From: Clostridium neonatale
Lineage (GTDB): Bacteria > Bacillota > Clostridia > Clostridiales > Clostridiaceae
Assembly (NCBI RefSeq): GCF_001458595.1
Contig: NZ_LN890328.1
Location: 2,391,855 to 2,455,854, forward strand
Length of the DNA stretch: 64,000 bases
Direction of reading: 5' to 3'
The notes under the pieces were generated by a model. It saw nothing but the letters and a program-made list of their open reading frames with translations, was not told where the DNA came from and ran no database searches. Below, piece after piece: positions 35,925 to 45,816 of the stretch. The position numbers were made by a program, and so were the translations under genes. Position 1 is the first letter of the stretch. Each line of letters begins with the position of its first letter.

Positions 35925-36794
35925 CTACGAAAATGCACTTAATATTTTTTTAAATAAACCTTTCACATTTTCAGATGAACTACCACTCTCTCCACTAATT
36001 TTTTTAGCTATACTTTCCACGTTTTTAGCTGCATCACAATTAGGATACAATAATATAAATGGCTTCTGAGCTCGTACACTTTGTACTAATTTTCGATCAT
36101 CTAAAATATACCCTAAATACTCTACTTCTATTTTTAAAAACCTACTAACAGCTCTAAGCATTTTATTGAATGTTTCTTCCCCCTCTTCTTTTGTAAAAGC
36201 TTTATTTACTACAATTTTCACTTTTGTTTTTAGTTTAAAATGATCAGTAACCTTTATTAAGCTATATGCATCTGTCAATGAAGTTGGTTCTGGTGTTGTT
36301 ATTACTATTAGTTCTTCACTGGCGGAAATAAATGCTAGTATATCCTTACTTACTCCTGCCCCCGTATCTAATAATAAATAATCATATTCTCCTATATTCT
36401 CCAATTCATTTAAAAACAATTCTCTTTCTTTATCACTTAATTCTTGAACTTTGTTTAAACCAGACCCACCAGGTATCAGATGAATTCCGCATGGTCCTTC
36501 TATAATTATATCGTCTATTTTCTTAGTAGTAAATACAATATCAAATATATTATATTTAGGATATAAGCCTAATAATACATCGTCATTTCCCATTCCTAAA
36601 TCTGCATCAAAAATCAATACTTTTTTACCACTTTTTTGTAGTGCCACTGCCAAATTAACCACAAAATTACTTTTTCCAACTCCACCCTTTCCAGATGTGA
36701 CAGTAATAATTTTTCTTGGAGACCTTCCTTTATTATCCGATTTATCATCTTTATTATTTACTAAATTTCTCAATGATTCAGCTTGATCTAACAT
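35925..36794 (-). CDS. flhG: Flagellar number regulator FlhG (YlxH), MinD family
   Basis: ParA/MinD-type ATPase working with FlhF to set flagellar number and position. The deviant Walker A is TVTSGKGGVGKSNF, Walker B DYLLLDTGAGV, and switch I DADLGMGNDD. 289 residues. The C-terminal part carries a short amphipathic helix. Its ATG overlaps the end of flhF by 7 bp, with GAGAGGA inside flhF, so the two are translationally coupled. Confidence 0.95.
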   Translation of the reverse strand: MLDQAESLRNLVNNKDDKSDNKGRSPRKIITVTSGKGGVGKSNFVVNLAVALQKSGKKVLIFDADLGMGNDDVLLGLYPKYNIFDIVFTTKKIDDIIIEGPCGIHLIPGGSGLNKVQELSDKERELFLNELENIGEYDYLLLDTGAGVSKDILAFISASEELIVITTPEPTSLTDAYSLIKVTDHFKLKTKVKIVVNKAFTKEEGEETFNKMLRAVSRFLKIEVEYLGYILDDRKLVQSVRAQKPFILLYPNCDAAKNVESIAKKISGESGSSSENVKGLFKKILSAFS

Positions 36795-38065
36795 AAAGTT
36801 TCCTCTCCTAAAATAAATCTCGTAATGTCTTCTTTTGTTGGTACCTTTATATCATCTGGTACATTCTGACCTACTGTTATGTAATTTATAGGCTTATTAG
36901 AAAATTTAGCTATATTATATAAACATCCATATGATGTTGTCTCATCTAGTTTAGTTATAATGACATTATTATAATTTAATTCAGAATAACCTTTTAAAAT
37001 TGTTTTAATATCCTTATTTTTAGTTGTTGCACTTATTACCATATTCACAATATCCGGATTAGCTTTTTGAACAAATGCTCTAAGTTCTGAAATCTGCATT
37101 GTATTTTTACTACTTCTTCCTGTAGTATCTATTAAAACCACATCACAATCTTCCATTTCTGTTATAGCCTGTTCCATTTCTTTTGTAGTAATTACAACTT
37201 TAAATGGAATATTCATTATTTCTGCATAAGTTTTAAGTTGTTCTATAGCTCCTATTCTATATGTATCTACCGTTATTAATCCTACTCTCTTTTTTTCAAC
37301 GAGAGCTAATCTTCCTGCAAGCTTAGCTATAGTAGTTGTTTTTCCAACTCCAGTTGGTCCAACCAAAACCACTTTTCCATTTAAATTCTTAGACGATACT
37401 AATATATCTCTTTCAAAAATATCTCTTAAAACTTCATCTACATTCTCATCATCTTTTATGCTTTCATTAATCTCAGAAATTATCTCATTATATAAACTTT
37501 CATCAATATCAAGCTCTTCTAATTTTTCTTTAATTTCACTATTTTCATCCACTGTAACTGCTATCTCATCTTTTGATGTATTTTCAATTACTTTATTTAT
37601 GAGATTTTTTAATTCATTCACTTCTTTTCTAACAGTTTCTACACCTTCATCTTCTTTTTTCAAATAATCATTAGAATTGTTATCATTTGATTCTTCCAGA
37701 AACTTTTTATTATGCTCTAAAATCCTTTTTTCCATCAAAGATAATTCTTTCTTATTTTCTTCTAATTTTTTATTTTCTGATAGTAACTGCTCTTTTTCCA
37801 TGATTTTCTTTATATCTTCAATTGACTTTCTAAAGTCATTCTCTTCTTCTATATCTTTATTTTCTTTTCTAACATCATTTGCTGCTTCTTTCTCAATATT
37901 TTCTACAGCAGCAGTTACTTCAATTAATTTCCCAGAAAATAACCCTAAAAATCCATTTTTCCTTATTTTTCTTTGGCTTATTATTATCGCATCTTTTCCC
38001 ATTTCATATTTAATTCTAGCTAATGCTTCATTAATATCCTTAACAACATACTTTTTGATAATCAT
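36788..38065 (-). CDS. flhF: Flagellar SRP-type GTPase FlhF
   Basis: GTPase recruiting early flagellar components to the membrane. The C-terminal NG domain has VGPTGVGKTTTIAKLAGR, VDTYRIGAIEQL, IDTTGRS and TKLDET. The N-terminal B domain starts MIIKKYVVKDINEALARIK, and the middle (about 80-190) is a Lys/Glu-rich low-complexity linker as usual for FlhF. 425 residues. One base separates it from the flhA stop. Confidence 0.96.
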   Translation of the reverse strand: MIIKKYVVKDINEALARIKYEMGKDAIIISQRKIRKNGFLGLFSGKLIEVTAAVENIEKEAANDVRKENKDIEEENDFRKSIEDIKKIMEKEQLLSENKKLEENKKELSLMEKRILEHNKKFLEESNDNNSNDYLKKEDEGVETVRKEVNELKNLINKVIENTSKDEIAVTVDENSEIKEKLEELDIDESLYNEIISEINESIKDDENVDEVLRDIFERDILVSSKNLNGKVVLVGPTGVGKTTTIAKLAGRLALVEKKRVGLITVDTYRIGAIEQLKTYAEIMNIPFKVVITTKEMEQAITEMEDCDVVLIDTTGRSSKNTMQISELRAFVQKANPDIVNMVISATTKNKDIKTILKGYSELNYNNVIITKLDETTSYGCLYNIAKFSNKPINYITVGQNVPDDIKVPTKEDITRFILGEETLC

Positions 38066-38066
38066 A

Positions 38067-40112
38067 TTAGATGCTTACAACCCCTTCACTGTTAATTTGA
38101 ACATCATTTGGTACTTCATTCAATGATATTACCATTATATGTGGGAATACCATTTCGATAAGCTTTCTAAATACAGATCTTATATTTGGAGATACTAAAA
38201 TAACTGGCTGATTGTTATAGAAGTAAACTGAATCAACTGTATTTCTAATACTTGTAAGAATTTTTGTTGTTGTTTCAGGATCTACTGTAGGGAATGATCC
38301 TTGAACTGACTTTTGTATATTTGAACTAATTATCTCTTCAATATTAGGACTTAATGTTATTACATTAATTGTCTTATTTTCATCCACTATTTGATTACAA
38401 ATAGTTCTTGCAAGGGCAAATCTAACATATTCAGTTAGTAATTCTAAATCTCTAGTATTTCTAGAATTATCAGCTAATGATTCTAATATAGTTACTATAT
38501 CCTTTATTGGAACTTTTTCTCTAAGTAAATTTTGTAGTATTTTTTGAATTTCACCGATTGTCATTAAATCTGGTATGAGTTCTTCTACAACTGCACTATA
38601 TTTTTCTTTTATGTTATCAATAATAAGTTTAACTTCTTGTCTTCCAAGTAATTCATATGAATGTGTTTTTATAGTTTCTGTTAAGTGTGTTACCATAACA
38701 GTTGTTGGATCAACTACAGTTAATCCTTTTATTTCAGCTTCTTCTCTTTGATCTTTATTTATCCAAACTGCTGGTAATCCAAATGTTGGCTCTATAGTCT
38801 TAATTCCTTGAATATCTGAATTATCACCTGTTGGATCCATGCACAATAACATGCTCGGCATAAGTTCAGAAGAAACAACTACTGTTCCTCTTATCTTTAT
38901 TACATATTCATTAGTTTTTAACTGTAAATTATCTCTAATTCTTATTGGCTGAACAACAATTCCCATTTCAATTGCACATTGCCTTCTTACAGATGCAATT
39001 CTTTGAAGCAAATCCCCGCCAGTACTTTCATCAGCAAGAGGTATAAGTCCATATCCTATTTCAACTTCCATAGGTTCAACATTTATTAAATTCATTACAT
39101 TTTCTGGTTCTTTACGTTCTGCTTCTATTATCTCTTCTTCTTCTGAAATTGTCTCAGTTACTAATTTCTTATTCTCTTCTTTATATAATGTGTATGCTAA
39201 AGTTCCTGCTGCTGCAGATGCAATTAAAAAAGGTGGCTTTGGCATGCCTGGTACTATTGCAAGAAATAACATTATTCCACTAGCTACAGCTGAAACAACT
39301 GGAAATGCTGTTAATTGCTTAGTTAATGTATTACCTAAATTTTCCTTACTGCCTGAAGTAGTAACTAATATACCTGCAGCAGTAGAAATTAATAATGCTG
39401 GAATCTGGCTTACAAGACCATCTCCAACAGTTAATCTAACATATGTTTGTGCTGCATCTCCTATAGACATGTCTTTTTGAAGTACTCCTATAATTATCCC
39501 ACCAATAATATTTATAGCTGTGATAATTAATCCTGCTGTAGCATCTCCCTTTACAAATTTAGATGCACCATCCATTGCTCCATAGATATCTGCTTCTGCT
39601 TGTAAATCTTCTCTTCTTTTGATAGCTTCTCTCTCGTCAATTAATCCGGAGTTAAGGTCTGCATCAATACTCATCTGTTTACCTGGCATAGCATCTAATG
39701 TAAATCTCGCAGAAACTTCTGCAACTCTACCAGAACCTGCTGTAATAACCATAAAATTTATTACTATCAATATTAAGAATATAATAATACCAACTACATA
39801 ATTTCCACCTATAACAAACTCTCCAAAAGCATCTATTATGGCCCCTGCTTTTGCTTCGCTTAATATTAATCTTGTTGATGATATATTTAGTGCTAATCTA
39901 AATAATGTTGTTATAAGTAATAATGATGGAAAAACTGAAAGTTGAAGTACATTAGTAGTAAACATAGTTATTAATATAATCACTACTGAAATTGTAATAT
40001 TGAATGCCAATAATAAGTCTAATACCATTTCTGGTAATGGAACTATCATCATAACTATTATACATATAACTCCAATTGACACTATTACATCAAAGTTGTC
40101 TTTTAGATTCAT
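38067..40112 (-). CDS. flhA: Flagellar export protein FlhA
   Basis: Nonameric gate of the flagellar type III export apparatus. Eight membrane helices fill the first 310 residues with the FHIPEP-type signature (ADLNSGLIDEREAIKRRE region), followed by the large cytosolic docking domain ending near VQINSEGVVSI. 681 residues from the ATG at 40112, which has AGGGAAAAAA before it. A TTG six codons upstream is a weaker alternative. Directly after the fliR-flhB fusion. Confidence 0.96.
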   Translation of the reverse strand: MNLKDNFDVIVSIGVICIIVMMIVPLPEMVLDLLLAFNITISVVIILITMFTTNVLQLSVFPSLLLITTLFRLALNISSTRLILSEAKAGAIIDAFGEFVIGGNYVVGIIIFLILIVINFMVITAGSGRVAEVSARFTLDAMPGKQMSIDADLNSGLIDEREAIKRREDLQAEADIYGAMDGASKFVKGDATAGLIITAINIIGGIIIGVLQKDMSIGDAAQTYVRLTVGDGLVSQIPALLISTAAGILVTTSGSKENLGNTLTKQLTAFPVVSAVASGIMLFLAIVPGMPKPPFLIASAAAGTLAYTLYKEENKKLVTETISEEEEIIEAERKEPENVMNLINVEPMEVEIGYGLIPLADESTGGDLLQRIASVRRQCAIEMGIVVQPIRIRDNLQLKTNEYVIKIRGTVVVSSELMPSMLLCMDPTGDNSDIQGIKTIEPTFGLPAVWINKDQREEAEIKGLTVVDPTTVMVTHLTETIKTHSYELLGRQEVKLIIDNIKEKYSAVVEELIPDLMTIGEIQKILQNLLREKVPIKDIVTILESLADNSRNTRDLELLTEYVRFALARTICNQIVDENKTINVITLSPNIEEIISSNIQKSVQGSFPTVDPETTTKILTSIRNTVDSVYFYNNQPVILVSPNIRSVFRKLIEMVFPHIMVISLNEVPNDVQINSEGVVSI

Positions 40113-40145
40113 TTTTTTCCCTAACTCCAAACTTGCTCATCCCCT

Positions 40146-41990
40146 CTATTTTTTCAGCTTCATAACTACTGCTAAAATCTCTGCTACCCCTTGATACAAA
40201 TCTTGTGGTATTTCTTGATCTATTTCTACTCTTTCATACATAAGCCTTGCAAGAGGCTTATTTTCTACAATTGGAACTTCATTTTCTTTAGCAATATTTT
40301 TTATCTTTAATGCAACATAATCTGCACCTTTTCCAACGACTACTGGTGCTCCGTCTTTTCCTTCTTCATACTTTAAAGCAATTGCTAAATGTGTAGGGTT
40401 TGTAATAACTACTGTGGCATTGGCCACAGACTGCATCATTCTCTGCATACCTATTTCTCTTTGTTTCTGCTTTTGTTTAGATTTAATTTTAGGATCACCT
40501 TCCATATTTTTATATTCATCTTTTACTTCCTGCTTGGTCATCCTCATTTCTTTCTTATGCAATTTTTTTTGAAAATAAAAGTCTATAGCTGCTATTATTA
40601 TTAATATTAAACATATTTTCTTAAATATATCTATTACAAGATTTTTAATTTCTAATACTATAGATGGAAAGGTTAAATTATAAATAGTAAGAATTTCTTT
40701 ATAGTTATCTCTTATAAACAGGTATGCGATATAGCTAATTATAGTAACAACTGCAATATTTTTACCAAGATTCAACAAGCTTCGCTTTGAAAAAATCTGC
40801 TTAAACCCATTCTTCGGCTTTAATTTTCCTAATGAAAATTTAATTGGTTCTTTAGTAAAAATAAATCCTGTCTGCATTATACTTGCTACAATACCTGCTA
40901 TCATTATTGGAACTGTAAAAACTAAAATAATTTTTCCAGTATTCAATATACCTATCATTATCCAATTATTTATTGTAAGCTCATTAAAATGTTCTAATTT
41001 GCCAAATGATAAAAAATAAATAGTTACTTCTTTCAGTGTTTTACCTAAAAAATTTGAAAATGCCATTACTACAAATGTGCAAACTACCATTGTAAAAGCT
41101 ACATTTACGTCTTTACTTCTAGCAATCTGCCCTTTTTTCTTAGCATCCGATAATTTTTTAGGAGTTGCTTCTTCAGTCTTTCCATCTTTATCATCTGCAA
41201 ATATAAAAAATATTGGAATTACCTGAGCTATACTTATTAAGCTTTCAAAAATACTTGGCAAGTTATCTATTGCACTAGCTATAAGTTTAAATATCATTGG
41301 TAATAGTAAAACATATGTAAATATTCCGAGCAAAAATTTAATTGGTAGACCAAATAACATTACTGGAATTGTTGGTACTGTTCTAGTTATAAGTGCTAAA
41401 CACAAATCGGTAATTAATATTACCAATACTAATGGTATTGCCATTTTAACTCCAAGAACAAAGCATTTTATTATTATTTCTATAACTCGCATCATATTAT
41501 CTTGATATATTATGCTTGTACCGATTGGTAGTATATTAAAACTTTTTATTAAAGAATTAATAACTAAATGATGCCCATTAACCATAAAAAACAGCAATGT
41601 AGCAACCATATAATTAAGATTTCCTAGTAATGTAGCTTGAGTATCAGTTGCTGGGTCAATTATTGAAGTCATCATAAATCCAACATGAAAGTCCATCCAT
41701 GAACCTGCAAACTTCGCAGCTAGAAAAATCATATTAGTAACTATTCCTAGAACTAGACCTGTCATTACTTCATTTACTCCAAATAAAGCAAGATGATAGT
41801 TACTTGTTATACTCTCTGTTAAAAAATTATAATTAACTCCTCCTAGAACAATAAAGCTCATAAATAAGCCTAAAACTCCTTTTAACATTCTAGGTGTTCC
41901 TGTTGGAAAAAACACGTCAACAGCCAAAAAAAATGCTGTTAACCTTAATGATATATAAAATAAAGCAAGAAAGTAGGCTGTATCAATCAT
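40146..41990 (-). CDS. fliR-flhB: Fused flagellar export protein FliR-FlhB
   Basis: One 614-residue frame joins two export components. Residues 1-262 are FliR (six membrane helices, starting MIDTAYFLALFYISLRL). Residues 266-614 are FlhB, beginning DDKDGKTEEATPKKLSDAKK, with four membrane helices and the autocleavage site NPTH at 531-534 in the cytosolic domain that switches export specificity. No stop or frameshift lies at the junction. This fusion is known in several Clostridium species, so it is lineage-typical and not an assembly error. Confidence 0.96.
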   Translation of the reverse strand: MIDTAYFLALFYISLRLTAFFLAVDVFFPTGTPRMLKGVLGLFMSFIVLGGVNYNFLTESITSNYHLALFGVNEVMTGLVLGIVTNMIFLAAKFAGSWMDFHVGFMMTSIIDPATDTQATLLGNLNYMVATLLFFMVNGHHLVINSLIKSFNILPIGTSIIYQDNMMRVIEIIIKCFVLGVKMAIPLVLVILITDLCLALITRTVPTIPVMLFGLPIKFLLGIFTYVLLLPMIFKLIASAIDNLPSIFESLISIAQVIPIFFIFADDKDGKTEEATPKKLSDAKKKGQIARSKDVNVAFTMVVCTFVVMAFSNFLGKTLKEVTIYFLSFGKLEHFNELTINNWIMIGILNTGKIILVFTVPIMIAGIVASIMQTGFIFTKEPIKFSLGKLKPKNGFKQIFSKRSLLNLGKNIAVVTIISYIAYLFIRDNYKEILTIYNLTFPSIVLEIKNLVIDIFKKICLILIIIAAIDFYFQKKLHKKEMRMTKQEVKDEYKNMEGDPKIKSKQKQKQREIGMQRMMQSVANATVVITNPTHLAIALKYEEGKDGAPVVVGKGADYVALKIKNIAKENEVPIVENKPLARLMYERVEIDQEIPQDLYQGVAEILAVVMKLKK

Positions 41991-42000
41991 GCTCTACCTC

Positions 42001-42270
42001 CTACGTTGTAATCTTAGTTATTATCTCAAAAATCCTTGTAGTATATGATGTTATTGCTTCTAACATCCAACTTCCTAAAAATATCCCAACACAAGCTGCT
42101 GCAAATATTTTAGGGAGAAAAGTCAAAGTCTGTTCTTGTATTTGTGTTGTTGCTTGTATAAGACTTATTATTAACCCTACTACAAGCATTGTTATTAGTA
42201 TTGGGCCTGAAACTTTAGCTGCTGTTATCATCCCATCTTTAATCACTGTATTAAGTAATGCTTGACTCAT
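42001..42270 (-). CDS. fliQ: Flagellar export protein FliQ
   Basis: 89-residue export-gate protein with two membrane helices (GPILITMLVVGLIISLIQA and FLPKIFAAACVGIFLGSWML regions) linked by TTQIQEQTLT. It forms the helical core with FliP and FliR. Eleven bp separate it from fliP and ten from fliR-flhB. Confidence 0.96.
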   Translation of the reverse strand: MSQALLNTVIKDGMITAAKVSGPILITMLVVGLIISLIQATTQIQEQTLTFLPKIFAAACVGIFLGSWMLEAITSYTTRIFEIITKITT

Positions 42271-42281
42271 ATTCTCTCACC

Positions 42282-43061
42282 TCACGTAAAGCTTATTACT
42301 AATGATTTAATTAATAGATACCATCCGTCCACCATTACAAATAATAATATTTTAAATGGCAACGAAACCATAGCCGGAGGTAACATCATCATCCCCATAG
42401 ACATTAAAATACTTCCAATTACCATATCCATTATTATGAATGGTAAGTATATTAAAAATCCTATTTCAAAAGCTGTTGTTAATTCGCTTATTGCGAATGC
42501 TGGTATTAATGTTGTAAATGGTATATTATCTCTTGTTACTTCATTTTCATTTAATCCGCTTATTTCAACGAATAATTTTAAATCTTTCTCTCGAGTTTGT
42601 TTTAACATAAATTCTTTTAATGGTTTTGATCCTCTCTCGATTGCTTCTTCCTGAGTTATTTGTTCTTGTAAGTATGGTTGAATTGCATTGTTATTAATAT
42701 CCGTATATACTGGACGCATTATAAATAATGTTAAGAATATTGCTAGTCCAGTAGTTACTTGAGTTGGTAATGCCTGAGTTGCACCCAATGCATTTTTAAG
42801 AAAAGAAAAAACTACAACTATTCTTGTAAATGACGTAAGCATTATCATTATGGATGGCATTAATGAAAGTATTGTAAAAAATATAAGAATTTTTATACTT
42901 GATACGTAATCTTGGGGTGTATTATTGCCATCTCCTATTGATACATTCACTTGCGGAATGTTTACCGAGTTTGGGGCAGCATATGCATCTATTTTAAAAA
43001 ATGCTATAACTATAAAAAACGTAAACAATACTAAGATTGTTTTCTTTTTGCTACTTTTCAT
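42282..43061 (-). CDS. fliP: Flagellar export protein FliP
   Basis: Export-gate protein with a cleavable signal peptide (MKSSKKKTILVLFTFFIVI start) and four membrane helices. Signatures include MIMLTSFTRIVVVFSFLKNA and the C-terminal SMGMMMLPPAMVSLPFK. 259 residues. The ATG overlaps fliO by 11 bp, with GGAGA inside fliO, showing translational coupling. Confidence 0.97.
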   Translation of the reverse strand: MKSSKKKTILVLFTFFIVIAFFKIDAYAAPNSVNIPQVNVSIGDGNNTPQDYVSSIKILIFFTILSLMPSIMIMLTSFTRIVVVFSFLKNALGATQALPTQVTTGLAIFLTLFIMRPVYTDINNNAIQPYLQEQITQEEAIERGSKPLKEFMLKQTREKDLKLFVEISGLNENEVTRDNIPFTTLIPAFAISELTTAFEIGFLIYLPFIIMDMVIGSILMSMGMMMLPPAMVSLPFKILLFVMVDGWYLLIKSLVISFT

Positions 43062-43416
43062 GCTTATCTCCTTTTAACCCCTTTAGTTTTACAAATGCTT
43101 TATTATAAACAGACTGCATTTCATTTAATGATTGTTTCTTCATTTCTTCTATAACTTGTAGTTGCTCTTTTTCTAATTCTTCAATTTTTTCCATACCTTT
43201 TGGAGAACTAGACATTATATATCCCTTTTTCCCAATCTGTACAATTACTATGCTATTATCTTTGGTTATTTGCAGTCTATCAATTATCTTCATGTATTTT
43301 TTATTATTTATATCATTAACTTTATTTCCAAGTACTTTGAATACTAAAAATATCAATAGCAATACTGTAGTTAATGATAAAATTAATTTTCCACATATTT
43401 TTAAAAATTCAAGCAT
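43051..43416 (-). CDS. fliO: Flagellar assembly protein FliO (FliZ-type)
   Basis: 121 residues: one N-terminal membrane helix (LILSLTTVLLLIFLVFKVL), a small beta domain (IDRLQITKDNSIVIVQIGKK) typical of FliO, then a charged helix. FliO assists assembly of the FliP ring. In the expected place between fliL and fliP. Confidence 0.9.
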   Translation of the reverse strand: MLEFLKICGKLILSLTTVLLLIFLVFKVLGNKVNDINNKKYMKIIDRLQITKDNSIVIVQIGKKGYIMSSSPKGMEKIEELEKEQLQVIEEMKKQSLNEMQSVYNKAFVKLKGLKGDKHEK

Positions 43417-43429
43417 ATCTTTCTCTTTC

Positions 43430-43906
43430 TTATTGAACTATAAAGTTAGAAAATCTTATATCTGTTATTCTTCCTTTAACTAGTTCTTTATTAATATTTT
43501 CTATTAATTCCTTTTTCATTATTTCCTCATTTGCTGTATCATTAACAAATTCAGAATCATGATTTCTTAAATAAAATATTATTGCATCTTTAACTACTAC
43601 TGCATTAGTTTCTAACTCTGTTGGTGTTTTTTTATCTTTTTTATCATATCCCACTGCAACTGCACATTTCACATATCTCTTTGCATCCTCATCATTTAAA
43701 TTAACAGTAAATTCCCCTAAGTCCGTATATAAATTTTCAACTACAACTTGTTGTGCTGACACAGCATTATTTGTTTTCATAAATAAGTACACACCACCAA
43801 AAGTTGCTGCACCTAGTACAAATAACCCTAAAATAAATAAAACGACCATAATTGCTTTATTGCCCTTCCCTGAACTTTCCTTTTTTACATCCTGTTTTTC
43901 TGCCAT
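43430..43906 (-). CDS. fliL: Flagellar basal-body protein FliL
   Basis: Single-pass membrane protein around the stators. A basic tail of about 18 residues, a membrane helix (AIMVVLFILGLFVLGAATFG) and an extracellular domain ending DIRFSNFIVQ, typical of FliL. 158 residues from the ATG at 43906, which has GAGGAG 8 bp upstream; the GTG three codons earlier overlaps the motB stop. Confidence 0.93.
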   Translation of the reverse strand: MAEKQDVKKESSGKGNKAIMVVLFILGLFVLGAATFGGVYLFMKTNNAVSAQQVVVENLYTDLGEFTVNLNDEDAKRYVKCAVAVGYDKKDKKTPTELETNAVVVKDAIIFYLRNHDSEFVNDTANEEIMKKELIENINKELVKGRITDIRFSNFIVQ

Positions 43907-43911
43907 TATTA

Positions 43912-44652
43912 TCACTCCTCATTATTTGCAACAATTAAAATATTTACCCTTCTATTTTTTGCTCTATTTTCATCAGTAGTATTTTCAACTGCAGGCTTAT
44001 ACTCACCATAACCAGCAGCACTTATTTTGGATGGATCTTGTCCACAAACTTCTGTAAAATATCTTACAACTGTTGTAGCTCTCATAGTAGATAATTCCCA
44101 GTTACTTGGATATTGTGAATTACTTATAGGTACATTATCAGTATGGCCTTCAACTACAATGTTATTAGGTACCGTTGAAATTAATGCATTTATTTTATTT
44201 AATACTTCTGTACTCTCAGGTATTAAAGTTGCCTTTCCAGTATCAAAAAGTATATTGTCTCTAAGTTCTATTATTACACCTCTTTTATCAGATGTAACAT
44301 CTGCTATGTTAGCAGTCAATTGATTTTTTTCTAAGTATTCTTTTACCTTATCGTACATTTTACTTTGAACTTCATTTTCTGAACTTTCTTCGCCTAAATC
44401 TTCGTACTTTGTTTCTCCACCTATCACTGGTTGATTTCCATCATATTGCTGAAATTCTAAAATACTATCAGCTTCTCTTCCCGTCATCATTGAAAATGCT
44501 TCAGAAATTGCTTGTACTTTTGCAGCATCTACTGTAGACATAGAATATAATAATATAAAAAAAGTTAAAAGTAAAGTTACACAGTCGGAATATGTTCCTA
44601 ACCATTCATCACCTGTTAAGCCACCATCTTCTTGTTTCTTTTTTCTTGCCAT
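43912..44652 (-). CDS. motB: Flagellar motor protein MotB
   Basis: Stator subunit anchored to peptidoglycan. A short cytosolic start, a membrane helix with the ion-binding Asp23 in TYSDCVTLLLTFF, a linker and an OmpA-like domain with VVEGHTDNVPI and the RRVNILI end. 246 residues. The residue after Asp is Cys; ion type (H+ or Na+) cannot be decided by eye. Three bp from motA. Confidence 0.97.
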   Translation of the reverse strand: MARKKKQEDGGLTGDEWLGTYSDCVTLLLTFFILLYSMSTVDAAKVQAISEAFSMMTGREADSILEFQQYDGNQPVIGGETKYEDLGEESSENEVQSKMYDKVKEYLEKNQLTANIADVTSDKRGVIIELRDNILFDTGKATLIPESTEVLNKINALISTVPNNIVVEGHTDNVPISNSQYPSNWELSTMRATTVVRYFTEVCGQDPSKISAAGYGEYKPAVENTTDENRAKNRRVNILIVANNEE

Positions 44653-44655
44653 ATA

Positions 44656-45468
44656 TTATGCAACTCCTTCACTTGAATTTGCATTAGCTGCCATATATTC
44701 GCTTCTTTCTTGTGGAGATAAATATGATACAAGTTTATCTTCAACAATTCTTGGATTAACTCCTGATTGAATAGCAAGTATTCCTTCTACCATCATTTCT
44801 CTTAATGTTACTTCTTTACCACTTTTAATCAGTAAGTTTTGTGATATTGGAGATGCAAAAATATTTGCAATTAATGAACCATAATAAGTAGTTACTAAGG
44901 CTTTTGCCATCCCTGAGGCAATTGTTGATGAATCCTGAAGATTCGCAAGCATTTGTATAAGTCCTATAAGTGTACCAAGCATACCAAAACCAGGTGCAAA
45001 AGCGCTCCATGTTTTAAATATATCTGAACCACTTCTATGTCTTGCTTCCATTTCTGATATTTCTAGTTCTAATATTTCTCTAATTGATTCTGGCTCAATA
45101 CCATCTACAACCATTTGAAGACCTTTTTTTAAAAACTCATCATCAAGATTATTAATTGCATCTTCTAATGATAATAATCCTTCTCTTCTTGCTTTCTTTG
45201 ATAATTCACTAAATTGTAGTATAGTTTCCCCTTTAGATATTTTAGGTTCTTTTAATGCTTGAACAAATAACTTACCAACCTTTTTAAATTCAGACATAGG
45301 TGTTACAATCATTACAGAACCTATTGAACCTCCTAATGTAATGGCTACTGATGGTGCATCCCAGAATAGTTTTAAATCATCTACTCCATTGCTTCCCATC
45401 ATTCCATAAATCATCATCCCTATTCCTACGACTAATCCAATCATAGTCAATGTATCATTTCTTTTCAT
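44656..45468 (-). CDS. motA: Flagellar motor protein MotA
   Basis: Stator channel subunit with four membrane helices and a large cytosolic loop of charged residues that touches FliG. The MotA signature AFAPGFGMLGTLIGLIQML lies around residues 156-174. 270 residues. The RBS is close to the flbD stop. Co-transcribed with motB. Confidence 0.97.
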   Translation of the reverse strand: MKRNDTLTMIGLVVGIGMMIYGMMGSNGVDDLKLFWDAPSVAITLGGSIGSVMIVTPMSEFKKVGKLFVQALKEPKISKGETILQFSELSKKARREGLLSLEDAINNLDDEFLKKGLQMVVDGIEPESIREILELEISEMEARHRSGSDIFKTWSAFAPGFGMLGTLIGLIQMLANLQDSSTIASGMAKALVTTYYGSLIANIFASPISQNLLIKSGKEVTLREMMVEGILAIQSGVNPRIVEDKLVSYLSPQERSEYMAANANSSEGVA

Positions 45469-45481
45469 TACTTAATGCCCC

Positions 45482-45673
45482 CTATATATTGTAGGTAAAG
45501 ATTTTATTTTTGTATTTTATCACTTCATTCTTTACTTCATCTATACTCTCTAGCACTATATATTTTTTTCCATTTGTCAGTGTTATTATTGTTTCTGGCA
45601 TTTCCTCAATTTTTTCAATATGATCAGCATTAAGAATAAATTTTCGCTGATTCATTCCTGTAACCTCTATCAT
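45482..45673 (-). CDS. flbD: Flagellar protein FlbD (SwrD-like)
   Basis: 63 residues of the FlbD/SwrD family, with the pattern MIEVTGMNQRKFILNADHIE and a TNGKKYIVLES turn. In Bacillus SwrD raises motor torque. It lies directly before motA, as in that organism. Confidence 0.9.
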   Translation of the reverse strand: MIEVTGMNQRKFILNADHIEKIEEMPETIITLTNGKKYIVLESIDEVKNEVIKYKNKIFTYNI

Positions 45674-45700
45674 AAGTCACCCCTTCTTTACAATATATAA

Positions 45701-45792
45701 TTATCAATGATCACTTCTCAATGTAGAAAGAAAAAACTGTTTTTTAATTGCAAATAATTTTCTTCCCTAAATCAATTTTTGATCATTGATTA
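45701..45792. repeat. Palindromic spacer with TTATCAATGATCA ends
   Basis: Thirteen-base ends TTATCAATGATCA and TGATCATTGATTA pair with one mismatch across 66 bp, in the 143-bp gap between flgE and flbD. The end motif also appears inverted at 47020-47045, so both belong to one dispersed family. Confidence 0.6.
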
Positions 45793-45816
45793 TTTATAGT
45801 TATTCTTTGTTATTTA

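Noticed and set aside
44825..45010. Minus-strand frame of 61 codons inside motA
   Set aside because: Another frame of the motA coding sequence; motA motifs are fully explained in its own frame.
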